Part shown: piece by piece, positions 1 to 10,400 of the stretch
Numbering within the stretch: the stretch's first letter is position 1
How the letters are laid out: each line of letters begins with the position of its first letter
NCBI GenBank assembly: GCA_933228895.1
Contig: OW121852.1
Coordinates: 131,745,544-131,809,543 of the forward strand
Direction: 5' to 3'
Length of the DNA: 64,000 bases
Source: Platycnemis pennipes
Taxonomy: Eukaryota; Arthropoda; Insecta; Odonata; Platycnemididae
Notes under the pieces: generated by a model
The model's database searches: none
Told to the model about the DNA's origin: nothing
The model's input: the letters and a program-made list of their open reading frames with translations, nothing else
Made by a program: the position numbers and the translations under genes

Positions 1-1524
1 CGCAAAGCAAGGAAAGCTAGAGAGATGTGGATGAAGAATCTATGGGAAGATGTACAAAGCAACCTTGCACTTGGAAAGGTAGAAGCTGCTTACAGGATAG
101 TGAGGAACCAGTTCAAGGAATGGAGCGCAAGATGCAATGCCATAAGGGACAAGTATGGAGACATTTTGATTGAAAACGAGGACAAAGTGAAGAGATGGAA
201 AGAATACCTGCTAGAGTTATACAACAGAAAAAATCTCAGCACAAAAGCTATTGAAGAGGAAAGCAAAATGGAAAAGAATGATATGGGGGCATCTATATTA
301 AGATCGGAATTCGACGCTGCAGTAAGGGACCTTTGGATGAATAAGGATTCTGGTATTGATGATGTTCCTGCAGAACTAATTAAAAATGCAGGAGAGAAGA
401 CATTAACTCATCTTTACAAAACCATTTGTGACATGCATTCAACAGGAGAAATTCCAAGGGACTTCGGGAAAAACATCATCATTCCTATTCCAAAGAAGAA
501 GAGAGCAGAAAATTTTAGGACTATAAGCCTGATGACACATGCATCGAAGATACTTACCAGGATCATCTACAGAAGAATAGAACGAAAAGCTAAGGAGTTC
601 CTGGATGAAGTTCAATTCGGATTCAGGAAAAGTAAGGGTACAAGGGAAGCAATATTGGCCCTTAGGCTTCTCATAGAGCAGAGAATGGAGAAAAACAAAC
701 CGACCTTCATTGCATTTGTGGATTTAGATGTAAGGCTTTTGACAACGTGGATTGGGATTTAATGCTTAGAATTCTGAAAGGAATTGGAGTGTCATACAAT
801 GGCCGAATGATTATACATAGTCTGTACAAATACCAAGTATCTGTGATTTAAATCTGGACCCAGCTGTGAAGAAGCAAGAATAAGCAAAGGAGTGAGACAA
901 GGCTGTGCACTGTCTCCCGTAATTTTGAATTTTTCATCGAGAGAGCCATAAATGAAGTCAAGGAGAAGTGTTCTGGAGTGAACATCCATGGAGAAACAAT
1001 CATTATGCTACGATTCGCTGACGACATAGCTCTCATAGCAGAGACAGAGAAGGAGCTGAATAAGATGCTAACAACCATGGAAAGGACTATGGCCAGATAT
1101 CAGCTGAAGATAAATAAGAAGAAGACTAAGATATTGGTGAGCAGCAACAAAGAAGAGGCCAAAACCAATGTCAAACTAGGAAGACAAAAACTTGAAGAGG
1201 TGAAAGAGTTCTGTTACCTAGGAAGCCGTGTAACCAATGATGGACGAAGCAAGAATGAAATAGTTACTAGAATAGTCCAGGCAATGAGGGCATTCTATCA
1301 AAAGAAGAATCTAATTACAGAAGGAAATACAAGCGTAGAAGTAAGGAAACAGTTCATCAGAACATACATCTGAAGCATGTTTCTTTACGGCAGTGAGGCA
1401 TGGACGATGACAGCAGCGGAGAAGAGAAGGGTGGAAGCATTCGAAATGTGGTGCTACAGAAGAATGCTGAAGATTAAATGGATCGACCGAGTAAGTAACG
1501 AGGAAGTGCTAAGAAGAGTATGAG
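1..1524 (+). pseudogene. RTE-like LINE reverse transcriptase, 5' cut by window, broken
   Basis: Non-LTR retrotransposon reverse transcriptase. An open frame at 25-762 carries the thumb/finger part, with VQFGFRKSKGTREAI and FIAFVDLD (palm motif A). A frameshift near 735 and a stop near 850 follow. The reading resumes at 978-1373 with the catalytic palm motif FADDIAL and the downstream KINKKKTKILV and CYLGSRV blocks. After a further stop it continues to about 1524 with YGSEAWTM and MWCYRRMLKIKW. These blocks in this order are typical of RTE/endonuclease-RT type LINEs. The 5' end lies outside the window and the 3' end stops abruptly at the piggyBac sequence. At least three breaks make it non-functional. 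Clade assignment is by recognition only. Confidence 0.85.
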
Positions 1525-2395
1525 AAATGAGAAGTCTGCTGACAACTCTAACTTCCTCTTGTATCAAGGAAGCAATACTGAAATATCTAGAAGCCAACGA
1601 GAATTATATGGATTAGAACCTGCAGTTTACATACCTGAATTGTTTCCTTATTCACATGTCTTTAATTTGGGAGTGTTGCACTTATGTGAAAGATTATCCT
1701 CTTTTGGACATGAACTTTATAATGATAATTATTTTTCATCCTATAATTTACTACAGGCACTAAAACAAATAAAAATAGGTTCTCCAGGAACATTACGTGT
1801 GAACAGCTTTGGTAACCCTCCATTGATTTCTGAGAAAGATGGCAGGAAAAAAGAGAGAGGGTATTCTGAAGAAGTAACCAGTTTAGATGGGGATGTGGTG
1901 GTTGTAAAATGGATGGACAATATGGGAGATATGTTGGCCTCTAACTATATAGGAATTGGTGCTGAAGATAAAGTGAAGAGGTGGGAAAAAAAGGCAACAT
2001 CAATTGAAATATCAAGACCTGAAATTGTAAAGAAATACAATCATGGAATGATGGGAATTTACCTTTTAGGTCAGCTGATTTCTCTATATAGAATCCATAT
2101 CCGGTTAAGAAAGTGGACACTCAGGATGATTTTTCATTCCCTTGATATAGCCATAGTAAATAGCTGGCTAGAATACAAGAAAGATGCCAGGAATGAAGGC
2201 ATAATGAAATGATCAAATCTTGGATCTGATGGAATTCAGACTGAGAGCAGGCGATGGACTGATGAAGGTTGGTAAAAAAGTCTACGACGCCAAAAAAGGA
2301 TGACCTAGTTCAAGTCCTGCAGCATCTCCAAGGCCATTAAAAAAGCAATGTGTTGAAAGAAGGCCAATGAGAGAGGTCAACTAGATGCCATAGAC
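1525..2395 (+). pseudogene. piggyBac transposase, C-terminal half, part 1 (before copia insertion)
   Basis: The frame open at 1520-2212 matches PGBD/piggyBac transposases. It has a GHELYNDNYFSSYNLLQAL block (the catalytic DNYFTS-type aspartate region), then VVVVKWMDNMGDMLASNYIG, IVKKYNHGMMGIYLLGQLIS (usually MGGVDxxDQ; the aspartate is lost here) and FFHSLDIA-like helices. Beyond the stop at 2212 the same protein can be followed to 2395 as a lysine-rich linker ending in QLDAID. The N-terminal half is missing, because sequence before about 1525 belongs to a LINE. The coding sequence is interrupted at 2395 by a copia element and resumes at 6046. It is a dead copy. Confidence 0.85.
2391..2395. 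repeat. copia target-site duplication TAGAC (left)
   Basis: TAGAC directly precedes the left LTR and is repeated at 6041-6045 directly after the right LTR. A 5-bp duplication is the normal Ty1/copia footprint. Confidence 0.9.
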
Positions 2396-2672
2396 TGTTG
2401 CAATACTTAATTGGTTCTTACTTCCCAACTAAATACTTGTGGAGCAGAGAGTTAGAAAAGGAATATATTACATCTTTCTTCGTAACCAACGTACATTAAG
2501 ACGCTAATACATAGTTACACTTGGATACAGACATAACATAAATAACCAAGTAAGATACATAGCAATACCAATAACAGCTACATTTTCAAACAAAAGAAGG
2601 CAATAATACAAATAGCCAACTTATACGATATCAATATGAGTGCAATGACAAGAAAAATCACACACTCCAACA
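2396..2672 (-). repeat. copia 3' LTR
   Basis: 277 bp. On the minus strand it starts TGTTGGAGTG and ends GCAACA. It reads identical to 5764-6040. As the downstream LTR of a minus-strand element it should supply the polyadenylation signal. Confidence 0.95.
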
Positions 2673-2683
2673 CTTCCCCTTGA
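2673..2683 (-). other. copia polypurine tract
   Basis: Minus-strand AAGGGGAAG lies directly against the 3' LTR. This is the expected position and composition of the plus-strand DNA primer of an LTR retrotransposon. Confidence 0.7.
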
Positions 2684-2812
2684 TTTTTATTGAATTAAAC
2701 TCATCATCAACACTAACGTTCATGGTCCCCATTTAACAAAAATTAAACTAACACAAGCAAAAACGTGATGTCGTAGCATTGATAATCTTTGAGACAAAAA
2801 GCGTCATCTTAC

Positions 2813-5656
2813 TTAGGGAACAGTTAACCCAATCCTTACAGATAGTTCTTGAGTCTTCCTGCCATTCAGTGACTTCGTAAGTAGGTCAGCTAGGTTGTCG
2901 CGGGACATGACATACTGCACCTTCATCAGGCCTCTCTTAATGCAGTCTTTGATTTTGAATTTCCAAGTGTATCCGATTACAGTCTTCCCCTGAGGTCTGG
3001 GTACAACCTCCCATGTGTTCAGCTCCTTGAGTCTTGCCAGTTCCTCATCCATGGCTGCTTTCCACTTTGATTTGCTCGGGCTAGCCTTGGCTTCCTTCAA
3101 ACTTAAAGGTTCTTCCTCATTGCATTTGAAGGCTGATGCTGCTGCGAACGCTGAACAAATTAAGCATGATTTATCACTGCAGTTATCATCTTCACATGCA
3201 CATTTCTTCGGGTTTTTCCTTCTTTGTGACCGCCTTGGCACTTGGGGTGCCACTTCCTCTACTTCTACTTCATGCTGGTCATCAAGTAGCTCAGGAATGT
3301 CATGAATCACAGGGTCCTCTTGGTTTCTTAAGTCATCCTGTGATATGCTCTCCTCTTCACTTTCTTCAGAGTCAGTGCCAAGCGATTCAGGGCAATAATT
3401 GGTTTTCTTTGCAGCCCTTTCTTGGGTCACCTTCCATGGGAATTGTCTTTCATGAAAAACAGCATCCCTCCTTATAATGACCTTGTTTGTTTCAAGGTTG
3501 AATAAGCGATACCCATCCTTAGTGTTTTCTTCATAACCAATCATGACACACTCTATAGCCTTGTTGTCAAGTTTCCCTCGTACCTCCCTCATGGCTTGAA
3601 CTCTACATCCAAATGGCCTCATGCGCTCATAATCTTCTAGCGTCAGAGGTTCCTTGGTTATCAGCTCTAAGGGGATCTGGAATCCTATGGCTCTGCTGGG
3701 AGTTCTATTCCTGTTGTAAGCAGCCGTAGACATTGCCTCTGCCCACATTCTCTTCTCAGCTCCGGATTCAGCTAGCATGCACCTTGCCATCTCACACACG
3801 ATTCGGTTCTGCCTTTCTCCTCTTCCATTTTGCTGTTTGCAATATGGCACACTCTTCTCATGGATAATGCCATCCTGGTCCAGATATCGGTCGAGCTCCT
3901 CATTTACATACTCTGCCCCAAAATCTGACCTAATCCTTGTGAGCCTTTCGCCAGATAGGGCCTCCATCTTTGTCTTGTACTTGCACAGCTTCGCCAATAC
4001 CTCATCCTTGGTCTTCATGGTTGTCACCGACACATGTCTTGAGTAGTCATCTGTGAACACAATGACGTACTGTGCCCCTCCGTATGATGGTGGGTCAAAT
4101 TTTCCCATCAAGTCGGTGTGGACCAACTCGAGAGGCCTGCTTGCTCTTGAGTTGCTCACAGGGAATGGCTTCCTTGTCAACTTCCCCTGGACACATACTT
4201 CGCATCTGTCGCTGTCTTCTTTCTTTATTCCACTCAGCACATGAATCTTGCTTATCGTGTCCTTACTTGCATGACCGAGCCTTTTGTGCCAAGTTTCCAT
4301 GGACGTAGCTTGCAATGCGACAGAAGGGAGTGCGTTTTCTTGCCTAGTTGGTATGTTTACTTCCATAACATACATTTTCTTATACTTCGATGCCCGAAAT
4401 ATGGTCTTCCCCTCCATCATTGCTGTGGCAGTTCTTCCTTCAAAAATGATTTTACCACCTTTCTCTGTCAGTCGGTACACGGATAGTAGGTTGCAGTACA
4501 GCTTGGGCACATACATGACTTCAGTCAAGATGATTGTCCTCTCTGATTTCACCTCAACAGTGCCGACACCTTCAACGTGTAACTTGAATCCATCTCCAAT
4601 TTTCACGGATCCCTTTCTTGACATGTCTAGCTCCTTAAATGCATCTATGTCGCTGCACATGTGGTCAGAAGCTCCAGAGTCGACAAACCATTTTCCCTCT
4701 GATTCTCTGCTTACATATGCATGGGCATCACCCTCAGCACAAAGGAGTACGGCTTCCACTTTCTTGTCCCGCTCATTACAGCTTGCCACTGATGCTTTGC
4801 CACTGGCGTCTTTCTTCGCCTGTTGCTCCTTGAAAGCAAGCCACACAGGACACTGCCTTGCCGCATGACCAAGTCCCTTGCATGAATAGCACTTCATCTG
4901 ACTTTGGCTGTGTTCTCCTTTCCATTTACCTTGAGAACTGTCGCCACCTTTATTGTCGAGCTTGTACTTGCCACCGCCTTGCCTACTATTTTTCTGATTG
5001 GATGTCACCTTCAGGGCTATTGTTTCCTCCGTGCTTGAGGACGTAGCCACCAGCTTTGACCTCCTTTCTTCCATTAGTAGCCTTCCTTTGACATTTCTGG
5101 ACGTAAGTTCGCCGAGGTTTCCTTCGAACGATCTTACAAACGAGTCGTACTCGGACAATGGTAACCCCATGAGGAGAAATGCCGCAAAGCACCGGTCGTC
5201 GATAGGGATTCCTCCCATTCTCACCTTTTGGATGAGCTCGTGCATCGTCGATATGTACTTTGACATGGACATACCGGCCGTCTTATCTAACCTCGCCATT
5301 TGCTTGAAGAATAGCATTGTGTGAATAATGCCAAACTCCCCGTACATTTGGCGTAGCGTGTCCCATGCTTTCTTCGCGAGCTTAAATTCACCGACATCAT
5401 AAATTGTGGAGCTGTTCAGAGCATCAAATATGATACCACGCGCCTTTCGGTTGATTCTCAGCTGTTCAGCATTGAGTCTGCCTATCGCCTCATCTTCATC
5501 GTCGTGGACGTGAATCGCGTCACCAAACCCCGGGTCGATAGCGTTCCAGCAATTTTTGTCAATCAGTTTGGCCTCAAGTCTCTTTGACCATGGGTAGTAG
5601 TTAGATCCATCGGCATTCAAAAGTACCTTTGAATCCCTCGTCTCTTCGGCGGCCAT
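2813..5656 (-). CDS. copia Gag-protease-integrase polyprotein with RT/RNase H deletion
   Basis: 947 codons in one frame from ATG at 5656. In order: Gag (UBN2-like, about 1-230); a CCHC knuckle CYSCKGLGHAARQC (about residue 254); protease WFVDSGASDHM (about 325); integrase zinc region HKRLGHAS...CEVC (about 455-485); and integrase core with DD-E at HTDLMG, RSDFGAEY and GRGERQNR (about 514, 577, 612). The reverse transcriptase starts normally at WKAAMDEELARLKELNTW (about 864) but after KFKIK it jumps straight to VMSRDNLADLLTKSL, which is the end of RNase H. Full copia polyproteins are about 1400 residues, so roughly 400-450 are missing without breaking the frame. Gag, protease and integrase look intact. 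Confidence 0.9.
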   Translation of the reverse strand: MAAEETRDSKVLLNADGSNYYPWSKRLEAKLIDKNCWNAIDPGFGDAIHVHDDEDEAIGRLNAEQLRINRKARGIIFDALNSSTIYDVGEFKLAKKAWDTLRQMYGEFGIIHTMLFFKQMARLDKTAGMSMSKYISTMHELIQKVRMGGIPIDDRCFAAFLLMGLPLSEYDSFVRSFEGNLGELTSRNVKGRLLMEERRSKLVATSSSTEETIALKVTSNQKNSRQGGGKYKLDNKGGDSSQGKWKGEHSQSQMKCYSCKGLGHAARQCPVWLAFKEQQAKKDASGKASVASCNERDKKVEAVLLCAEGDAHAYVSRESEGKWFVDSGASDHMCSDIDAFKELDMSRKGSVKIGDGFKLHVEGVGTVEVKSERTIILTEVMYVPKLYCNLLSVYRLTEKGGKIIFEGRTATAMMEGKTIFRASKYKKMYVMEVNIPTRQENALPSVALQATSMETWHKRLGHASKDTISKIHVLSGIKKEDSDRCEVCVQGKLTRKPFPVSNSRASRPLELVHTDLMGKFDPPSYGGAQYVIVFTDDYSRHVSVTTMKTKDEVLAKLCKYKTKMEALSGERLTRIRSDFGAEYVNEELDRYLDQDGIIHEKSVPYCKQQNGRGERQNRIVCEMARCMLAESGAEKRMWAEAMSTAAYNRNRTPSRAIGFQIPLELITKEPLTLEDYERMRPFGCRVQAMREVRGKLDNKAIECVMIGYEENTKDGYRLFNLETNKVIIRRDAVFHERQFPWKVTQERAAKKTNYCPESLGTDSEESEEESISQDDLRNQEDPVIHDIPELLDDQHEVEVEEVAPQVPRRSQRRKNPKKCACEDDNCSDKSCLICSAFAAASAFKCNEEEPLSLKEAKASPSKSKWKAAMDEELARLKELNTWEVVPRPQGKTVIGYTWKFKIKDCIKRGLMKVQYVMSRDNLADLLTKSLNGRKTQELSVRIGLTVP

Positions 5657-5747
5657 CTGGACTTCGATATCTTACTCGTACGCGTCTTAAATTCCTTATC
5701 TTTCCGTAACTTAATGCTTCTCACTTACTTCGCGCGGTGTTAGGGTG

Positions 5748-5763
5748 TTCTGGGCCCATAACC
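5748..5763 (-). other. copia primer-binding site (internal tRNA-iMet type)
   Basis: Directly downstream of the 5' LTR the minus strand reads GGTTATGGGCCCAG. This is complementary to the anticodon stem-loop of initiator tRNA-Met (CTGGGCCCATAACC), not to a tRNA 3' end. Drosophila copia is known to prime from such a half-tRNA. Family knowledge plus direct reading. Confidence 0.75.
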
Positions 5764-6040
5764 TGTTGCAATACTTAATTGGTTCTTACTTCCCAACTAA
5801 ATACTTGTGGAGCAGAGAGTTAGAAAAGGAATATATTACATCTTTCTTCGTAACCAACGTACATTAAGACGCTAATACATAGTTACACTTGGATACAGAC
5901 ATAACATAAATAACCAAGTAAGATACATAGCAATACCAATAACAGCTACATTTTCAAACAAAAGAAGGCAATAATACAAATAGCCAACTTATACGATATC
6001 AATATGAGTGCAATGACAAGAAAAATCACACACTCCAACA
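5764..6040 (-). repeat. copia 5' LTR
   Basis: 277 bp, identical by eye to 2396-2672. It is the promoter-bearing LTR of the minus-strand element and is followed on the + side by the TSD TAGAC (6041-6045). Confidence 0.95.
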
Positions 6041-6175
6041 TAGACCACTTGACTGAACATGATGGCAAGAAGGAAGCTACGCGATGTAAAAACAATAGCT
6101 GCAAGCAAAGGTCACATATTTTGTAACAAATGTGGAATGCACTTTTGTATTAACAGAGATCGAATAAATCCTGCA
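6041..6175 (+). pseudogene. piggyBac transposase, part 2 (cysteine-rich C-terminus)
   Basis: Continuation of the piggyBac frame broken by the copia at 2395. It reads DHLTEHDGKKEATRCKNNSC and then, after a stop or shift, CNKCGMHFCINRDR. This is the Zn-binding cysteine-rich domain that ends piggyBac transposases. Joining across one copy of the TSD keeps the frame, which confirms the copia as the interruptor. After about 6175 the sequence changes to another element. Confidence 0.8.
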
Positions 6176-6470
6176 AAATCCTCAAATTCATCATGTGAGG
6201 CAAATAGCTCCTCAAATACATCCTCACTTTCGTTTTGGAGAAGCTCATCATATGGGTCACATTCTGTACCTTGCGAGTCGATTTTCGCTTCGTCATCAGT
6301 ATCCCATTACAAATCGGCCTCAGTGGCATCCATAGCGTTAGAAATCCCACACTTTTTGAAGGATTTGATCACTCTTCTCACTTTTGCCCGTGGTTTGATC
6401 ACGAAGTCACACAGTACATCAAGTGACGCAGCCCGCATAGCTCCACCTTTCTAATGCAACTTTTCGCCAC
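6170..6470 (-). pseudogene. Tigger/pogo transposase C-terminal remnant
   Basis: Read on the minus strand, this segment gives KSFKKCGISNAMDATEADL followed by an acidic tail (DDEAKIDSQGTECDPYDELL, EDVFEELFASHDEFEDFAG). The SFKKCGISNALDGTED-type block is the C-terminal signature of Tigger-like DDE transposases. One stop interrupts it and no upstream catalytic domain is attached. It is a fragment. Confidence 0.65.
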
Positions 6471-6525
6471 TCATCATTTAATTATTCCATTGTTCACGCA
6501 TGCGATCTTTGAGTGATTTATTCAC

Positions 6526-6581
6526 GTTTGTTGGTGTGGGATATGTTTCGTGACTCCGGAACATATCGCACACCAACAAAC
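6526..6581. repeat. Near-perfect 24-bp hairpin
   Basis: Arms 6526-6549 and 6558-6581 are reverse complements, starting GTTTGTTGGTGTG, with one G:C change and an 8-nt loop. They lie in otherwise featureless AT-rich sequence upstream of the sarcoglycan gene. It could be the tip of a foldback element or a template-switch product. No coding role is visible. Confidence 0.75.
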
Positions 6582-7306
6582 TGTGTTGGCTTCGCAGAAC
6601 ACCTGGTCGCCTCTGCTGTGTGTAGTAGAAAAACACGAATTATGTAATGTTTTATCATCATTTATTCTATTTATTGATTCTATATTTGGTATTTATTTAT
6701 TTTATTTAGAGAGATTCATTCAATTTTAAGTTGAGGTGCGAATGACCCTCGCAGTCGAAGCACCCATTAACATTAATTCTATCCCATCTATAATCCCTAG
6801 TCTTCTTTTTAGGTATGTTATTTTACCAACCAAGGGAATAACTTGGCAATGAAGGTGCTGAATAACCGTTGCTGTCGATGTATCTAAATTTAATCCTACT
6901 ACTACGAACTCAAAGTACCATGTGACTCGAGTCAAGCAGGCCGATCGGGAGATACAGTGTGATGGACCTCGATACAGAAGGAGTAGAAAACAATACAATC
7001 CGTTTTAGTATCGTATAAACATATTTTGACTCCTGGATATGTTTGACATGATATGTATGTTAATTTCTCTGGTAAAAGGCTCTCCCGGAGAGGATTTTGT
7101 AGGGAAACCGTTCGATAGGGCGGTATTTTGAATCTGGGCGCCAATAGCAAGTTTTTTTCGGGCAGCGTATTTCGAATTTCATTTGAAAAGCAGAAGGATA
7201 GGTTGTCGATGAATATTTTGGATCGTACGATCGTGATAGAGAAACATGGAAAGGAATACACTGTTGTAAGTAGACTGTTGTTTTTATAACGTGTATATTG
7301 AAGAAG
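6582..7306. other. Upstream region of the sarcoglycan gene, nothing certain
   Basis: About 720 bases with no protein similarity that I recognise. They must contain the 5' UTR and promoter of the gene starting at 7307, but I see no clear TATA box or initiator to place the transcription start. Confidence 0.4.
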
Positions 7307-7419
7307 ATGTCAACTCCGATGTCTGATATGTCTGGGGATAGCACTTTGGGAACATTATCACTTCGAGACAAGGCTCTCATCAAACGAAACATCAGTCGCC
7401 ACCACAACAGCAATTTCAA
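7307..7419 (+). CDS. Scgbeta: Beta-sarcoglycan exon 1
   Basis: Start ATG at 7307 (MSTPMSDMSGDSTLGTLSLR). The upstream in-frame codons are not needed. The exon encodes the cytosolic N-terminus and ends in HHNSNF plus two bases of Lys, immediately before GTGTGT at 7420 (phase 2). The residues LRDKALIKRNISRHHNSNFK match the conserved region just before the membrane span of beta-sarcoglycans. Confidence 0.88.
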
Positions 7420-10400
7420 GTGTGTATTTTATTTTACAGTAACACTTCACATGAAAGTTGCTTTATTTACACTGTACACATACGGTATATATTTCTATTG
7501 GGATTGTTAGTCGTAAGCCTTCATTATTCGTCGGTAGTGACACGGAAAACGTAATATTTCTGCGGATTTATATACTGTTGTCATTTAATGAAGCGGTTCG
7601 TTGCATTTTGCGGTTCTTTTAGATCAATTCTCTGTTACTTCGGGATAAAACGCTCATATTTCTTTTTTGTTGGTGATACTGTCTTAGTTTAAAATTAAAT
7701 TGCCAAATTTTTATGCGTGTTTTTACCGTGTTTGCATGTGTAACTCAAGGTCTAATTGATGTATGTACTTATATATATTTTCAGAGCCGGTTACGTTCCA
7801 GTTCATGAGCCATCACTGGGAAGAACTGGAGTCAGAGGCCGAAAAACAGTTGTGTTGTGGGCCTTGGTGTTGCTGCTGTTTGCGCTAGCCGCTGCCAATC
7901 TGTGCTTGACCCTCACCATTTTAGGTGTCCTTCGAGTGGGACATGGAATGGAAGCAATTGAGTTCCTGTCTGAACTTGGAATTCTGAAGTTCCGTGGAAT
8001 AGCTGATCTGGATCGGTGAGAGATTTAAGATTATATGCTACATTTAAGAATTCATTGGCAATTGTTGCTCTACCACCAGTGTGATCATGGATTACAAGGA
8101 GACATCGTGAAAAAGGTTTTGAGAAAGCTAAGGAAACCCTTTTTTTCTGAAACTGGAGGTAAAATGTAGAAGTGTTACTGCATTTCATGGGTTCACGACA
8201 GAATTGGTTGTGTAGAAATTTGTTCTTTAAAAATCCTCAGCATTAATGAATATAGAATTCTGTTCTGTAGAATTTTGATCTGTATAAATCCTACCCAAGT
8301 AAGGTTAAAGGTAGTTAAGGAATACATTCGAGTAATATTTTGTAATCTTCTGATTAGTGGCATGGGTTTGAGCCTCTACTGGGGAATATTTCTCCAGGAT
8401 GCCCAGTCCCAAACAGGTACGTACTACTTTAGCATCAGGGACATTCCAAGGTGACCAACTGTAAGTTGCTCTAATATGCCACTTTCTAAAATAAGCCGCG
8501 AATGAATTTTATACAATAGTTTATTGTTAAACGTGATCTGCTCATACGCTGAATTCACACTGAATACTGACTCGTCCGGACTGCTTGCATCTCCACAACT
8601 TCTGGAGTGCCAACCTGCTAACCTACAAGGAAGTACCAACTTCGGAATTACAAACCTCCTCATCCTTTGGATAAAACTTAAATGAGAAAAATAAAACAAT
8701 TAGGGAATTTAGAGAAAACAAAATGAATAGTACTGAACATAATACAAATAACTTTAGGCTATAATGCATAAAATTCGCAAATATTGTTTTTTGTTAATGG
8801 GAGACATGTTATCGTAGGTAAATACAAAATCTCAAGCACCAAGACATCAATATAACGGTCTCAGTTATTTATTTCATAAGTCTGCCAAGTAGGGTGGCTG
8901 ATGGCGATTCCTCGAGGGGCGTCCGTGGGATTGAGTGCGTGGTGATACGTGAGGGCCAACAGGCATTAAGGGTTGTCCCGATGATGAGAGGGCTGACCCG
9001 TGTCTCCATTGGTTGAGGTAGGAGGGTGGACTCTGGAAGGACCAGGAGATGGGTTGACGGGGACCCAGGTCCTTTGTGTGTAGGTGCCTGAGAATGGGTG
9101 ATGTGTTCTGGAACAGAGACAGGATTCAGGTTGTTCACAGGATGCAGCAAGGATACATTCCTTTGAAGAGCATTCCCAGAGGACGTTAATATTTGAGCAG
9201 TGGGGCCATGACGCCCAACCACTGGCAGTGGATCTGGGTTGTATCGGGTAGATAGTTTGTCTTTCCTCCTTTCTTGAACAAGAACAAGGTCTCCAGGGCT
9301 GATCGTTGAGGCCTGAGCATGACGGTGTTGATCAGCATACTGTTTTCCCTTGTCCTTCAACCACAAATCTCGGTCACGAAGCTCTTCATCTGGTAGCAGA
9401 AATTCCACCGAGAAAAAATCATTCGCCTTGACCGGGATTCGAACCCGGATCCCCTGATTTCCAGTCAGGTGCTTTAACCAGTTAAGCTACCGAGGCGTCA
9501 TTTTTTCCTGTGGAATATTAGAGGCCTTAGAGGAACTAGATGTTCTCTAGATCTCCAAACCAAAAAGTCCAAAGACTAAAAAGTCCAAAGAGTAAATGTC
9601 CAAGCCAAAAAGTACAAAATAATTTTATTTTATTCTCTCCTCTTTTTTGCAAAATTGTTCCCATTATAGAAAAAAGTTGAAAAAAAATTAGAGGAGTGAT
9701 TTTAAACGTGCCATCTAAGTGCCAAATACTTGATTTGAAAAGTATTCTGAGATTCTCACGTGTAGAAAAAACCAAAATCCTGCCACAATTAAAGTTGTAA
9801 TCGTCATCTTCGTAAGAATCGTAGATAAGAAATTTGTCGCCAGTAATGGTCTTTGTAAACCTGTCAGGTACGCTTTCAAGGTCTTCAATAGAAGTAGGAT
9901 TCGCCGGTAACTCCTTTGTACGTTCCCGCTGAATAACTTTTCGTAAATTATGTTTGTCTGGTAAATGCGCTTGCACTGCAGCACTTGCATTGACTGCGAC
10001 CCTCATCACTGCCGCTGGTGGACGGTCAGGATGTTCGTTATAACGTTATATGATGCAACATAAAATTTGATATAACATCAACTGAAGGAAGGGACCAACG
10101 AAAACCCTATGTTTGCCAATGTAAAAACCTTGATGTAACATAAAATTTGATATAACGTTATAACATAAAGCCGGCGAGGCACCACCAGACATCTTTATTT
10201 CATTATTATGCAAACCTGATAAGTTCTCACATCAGGTGTGGAAGGCGCTGAAGTAATGAAGTGCAGGGAATACCACCCAATTCAAATCTGCGTACGACCA
10301 TTTTTATTAATTGAATTTTGGAAGAATAGAGAAAACTGAACTCATTGAATGCGAAAAAGGTTCTTAAAATAACATAACCGGGGTTAACTGTGCCAAGTAA

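Larger units (their letters stand above)
2396..6040 (-). mobile_element. Ty1/copia LTR retrotransposon with internally deleted pol
   Basis: A complete 3645-bp element read on the minus strand. It has two 277-bp LTRs (2396-2672 and 5764-6040) beginning TGTTGGAGTG and ending TGCAACA, and these look identical base for base. TSDs TAGAC flank it. A primer-binding site abuts the 5' LTR and a purine tract abuts the 3' LTR. The internal region holds one 947-codon ORF. Identical LTRs imply a recent insertion. Loss of most RT and RNase H means the copy needs those enzymes from another copia. It sits inside a piggyBac pseudogene whose reading continues on both sides. Confidence 0.95.

Noticed and set aside
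4284..4868. 194-codon plus-strand frame
   Set aside because: Antisense to the copia polyprotein. Mirror of its codon bias.
9425..9496. Functional tRNA-Ser(GGA) gene
   Set aside because: No long variable arm, a mismatched acceptor stem, and the same unit recurs within inverted repeats at 12359. A repeat element fits better.
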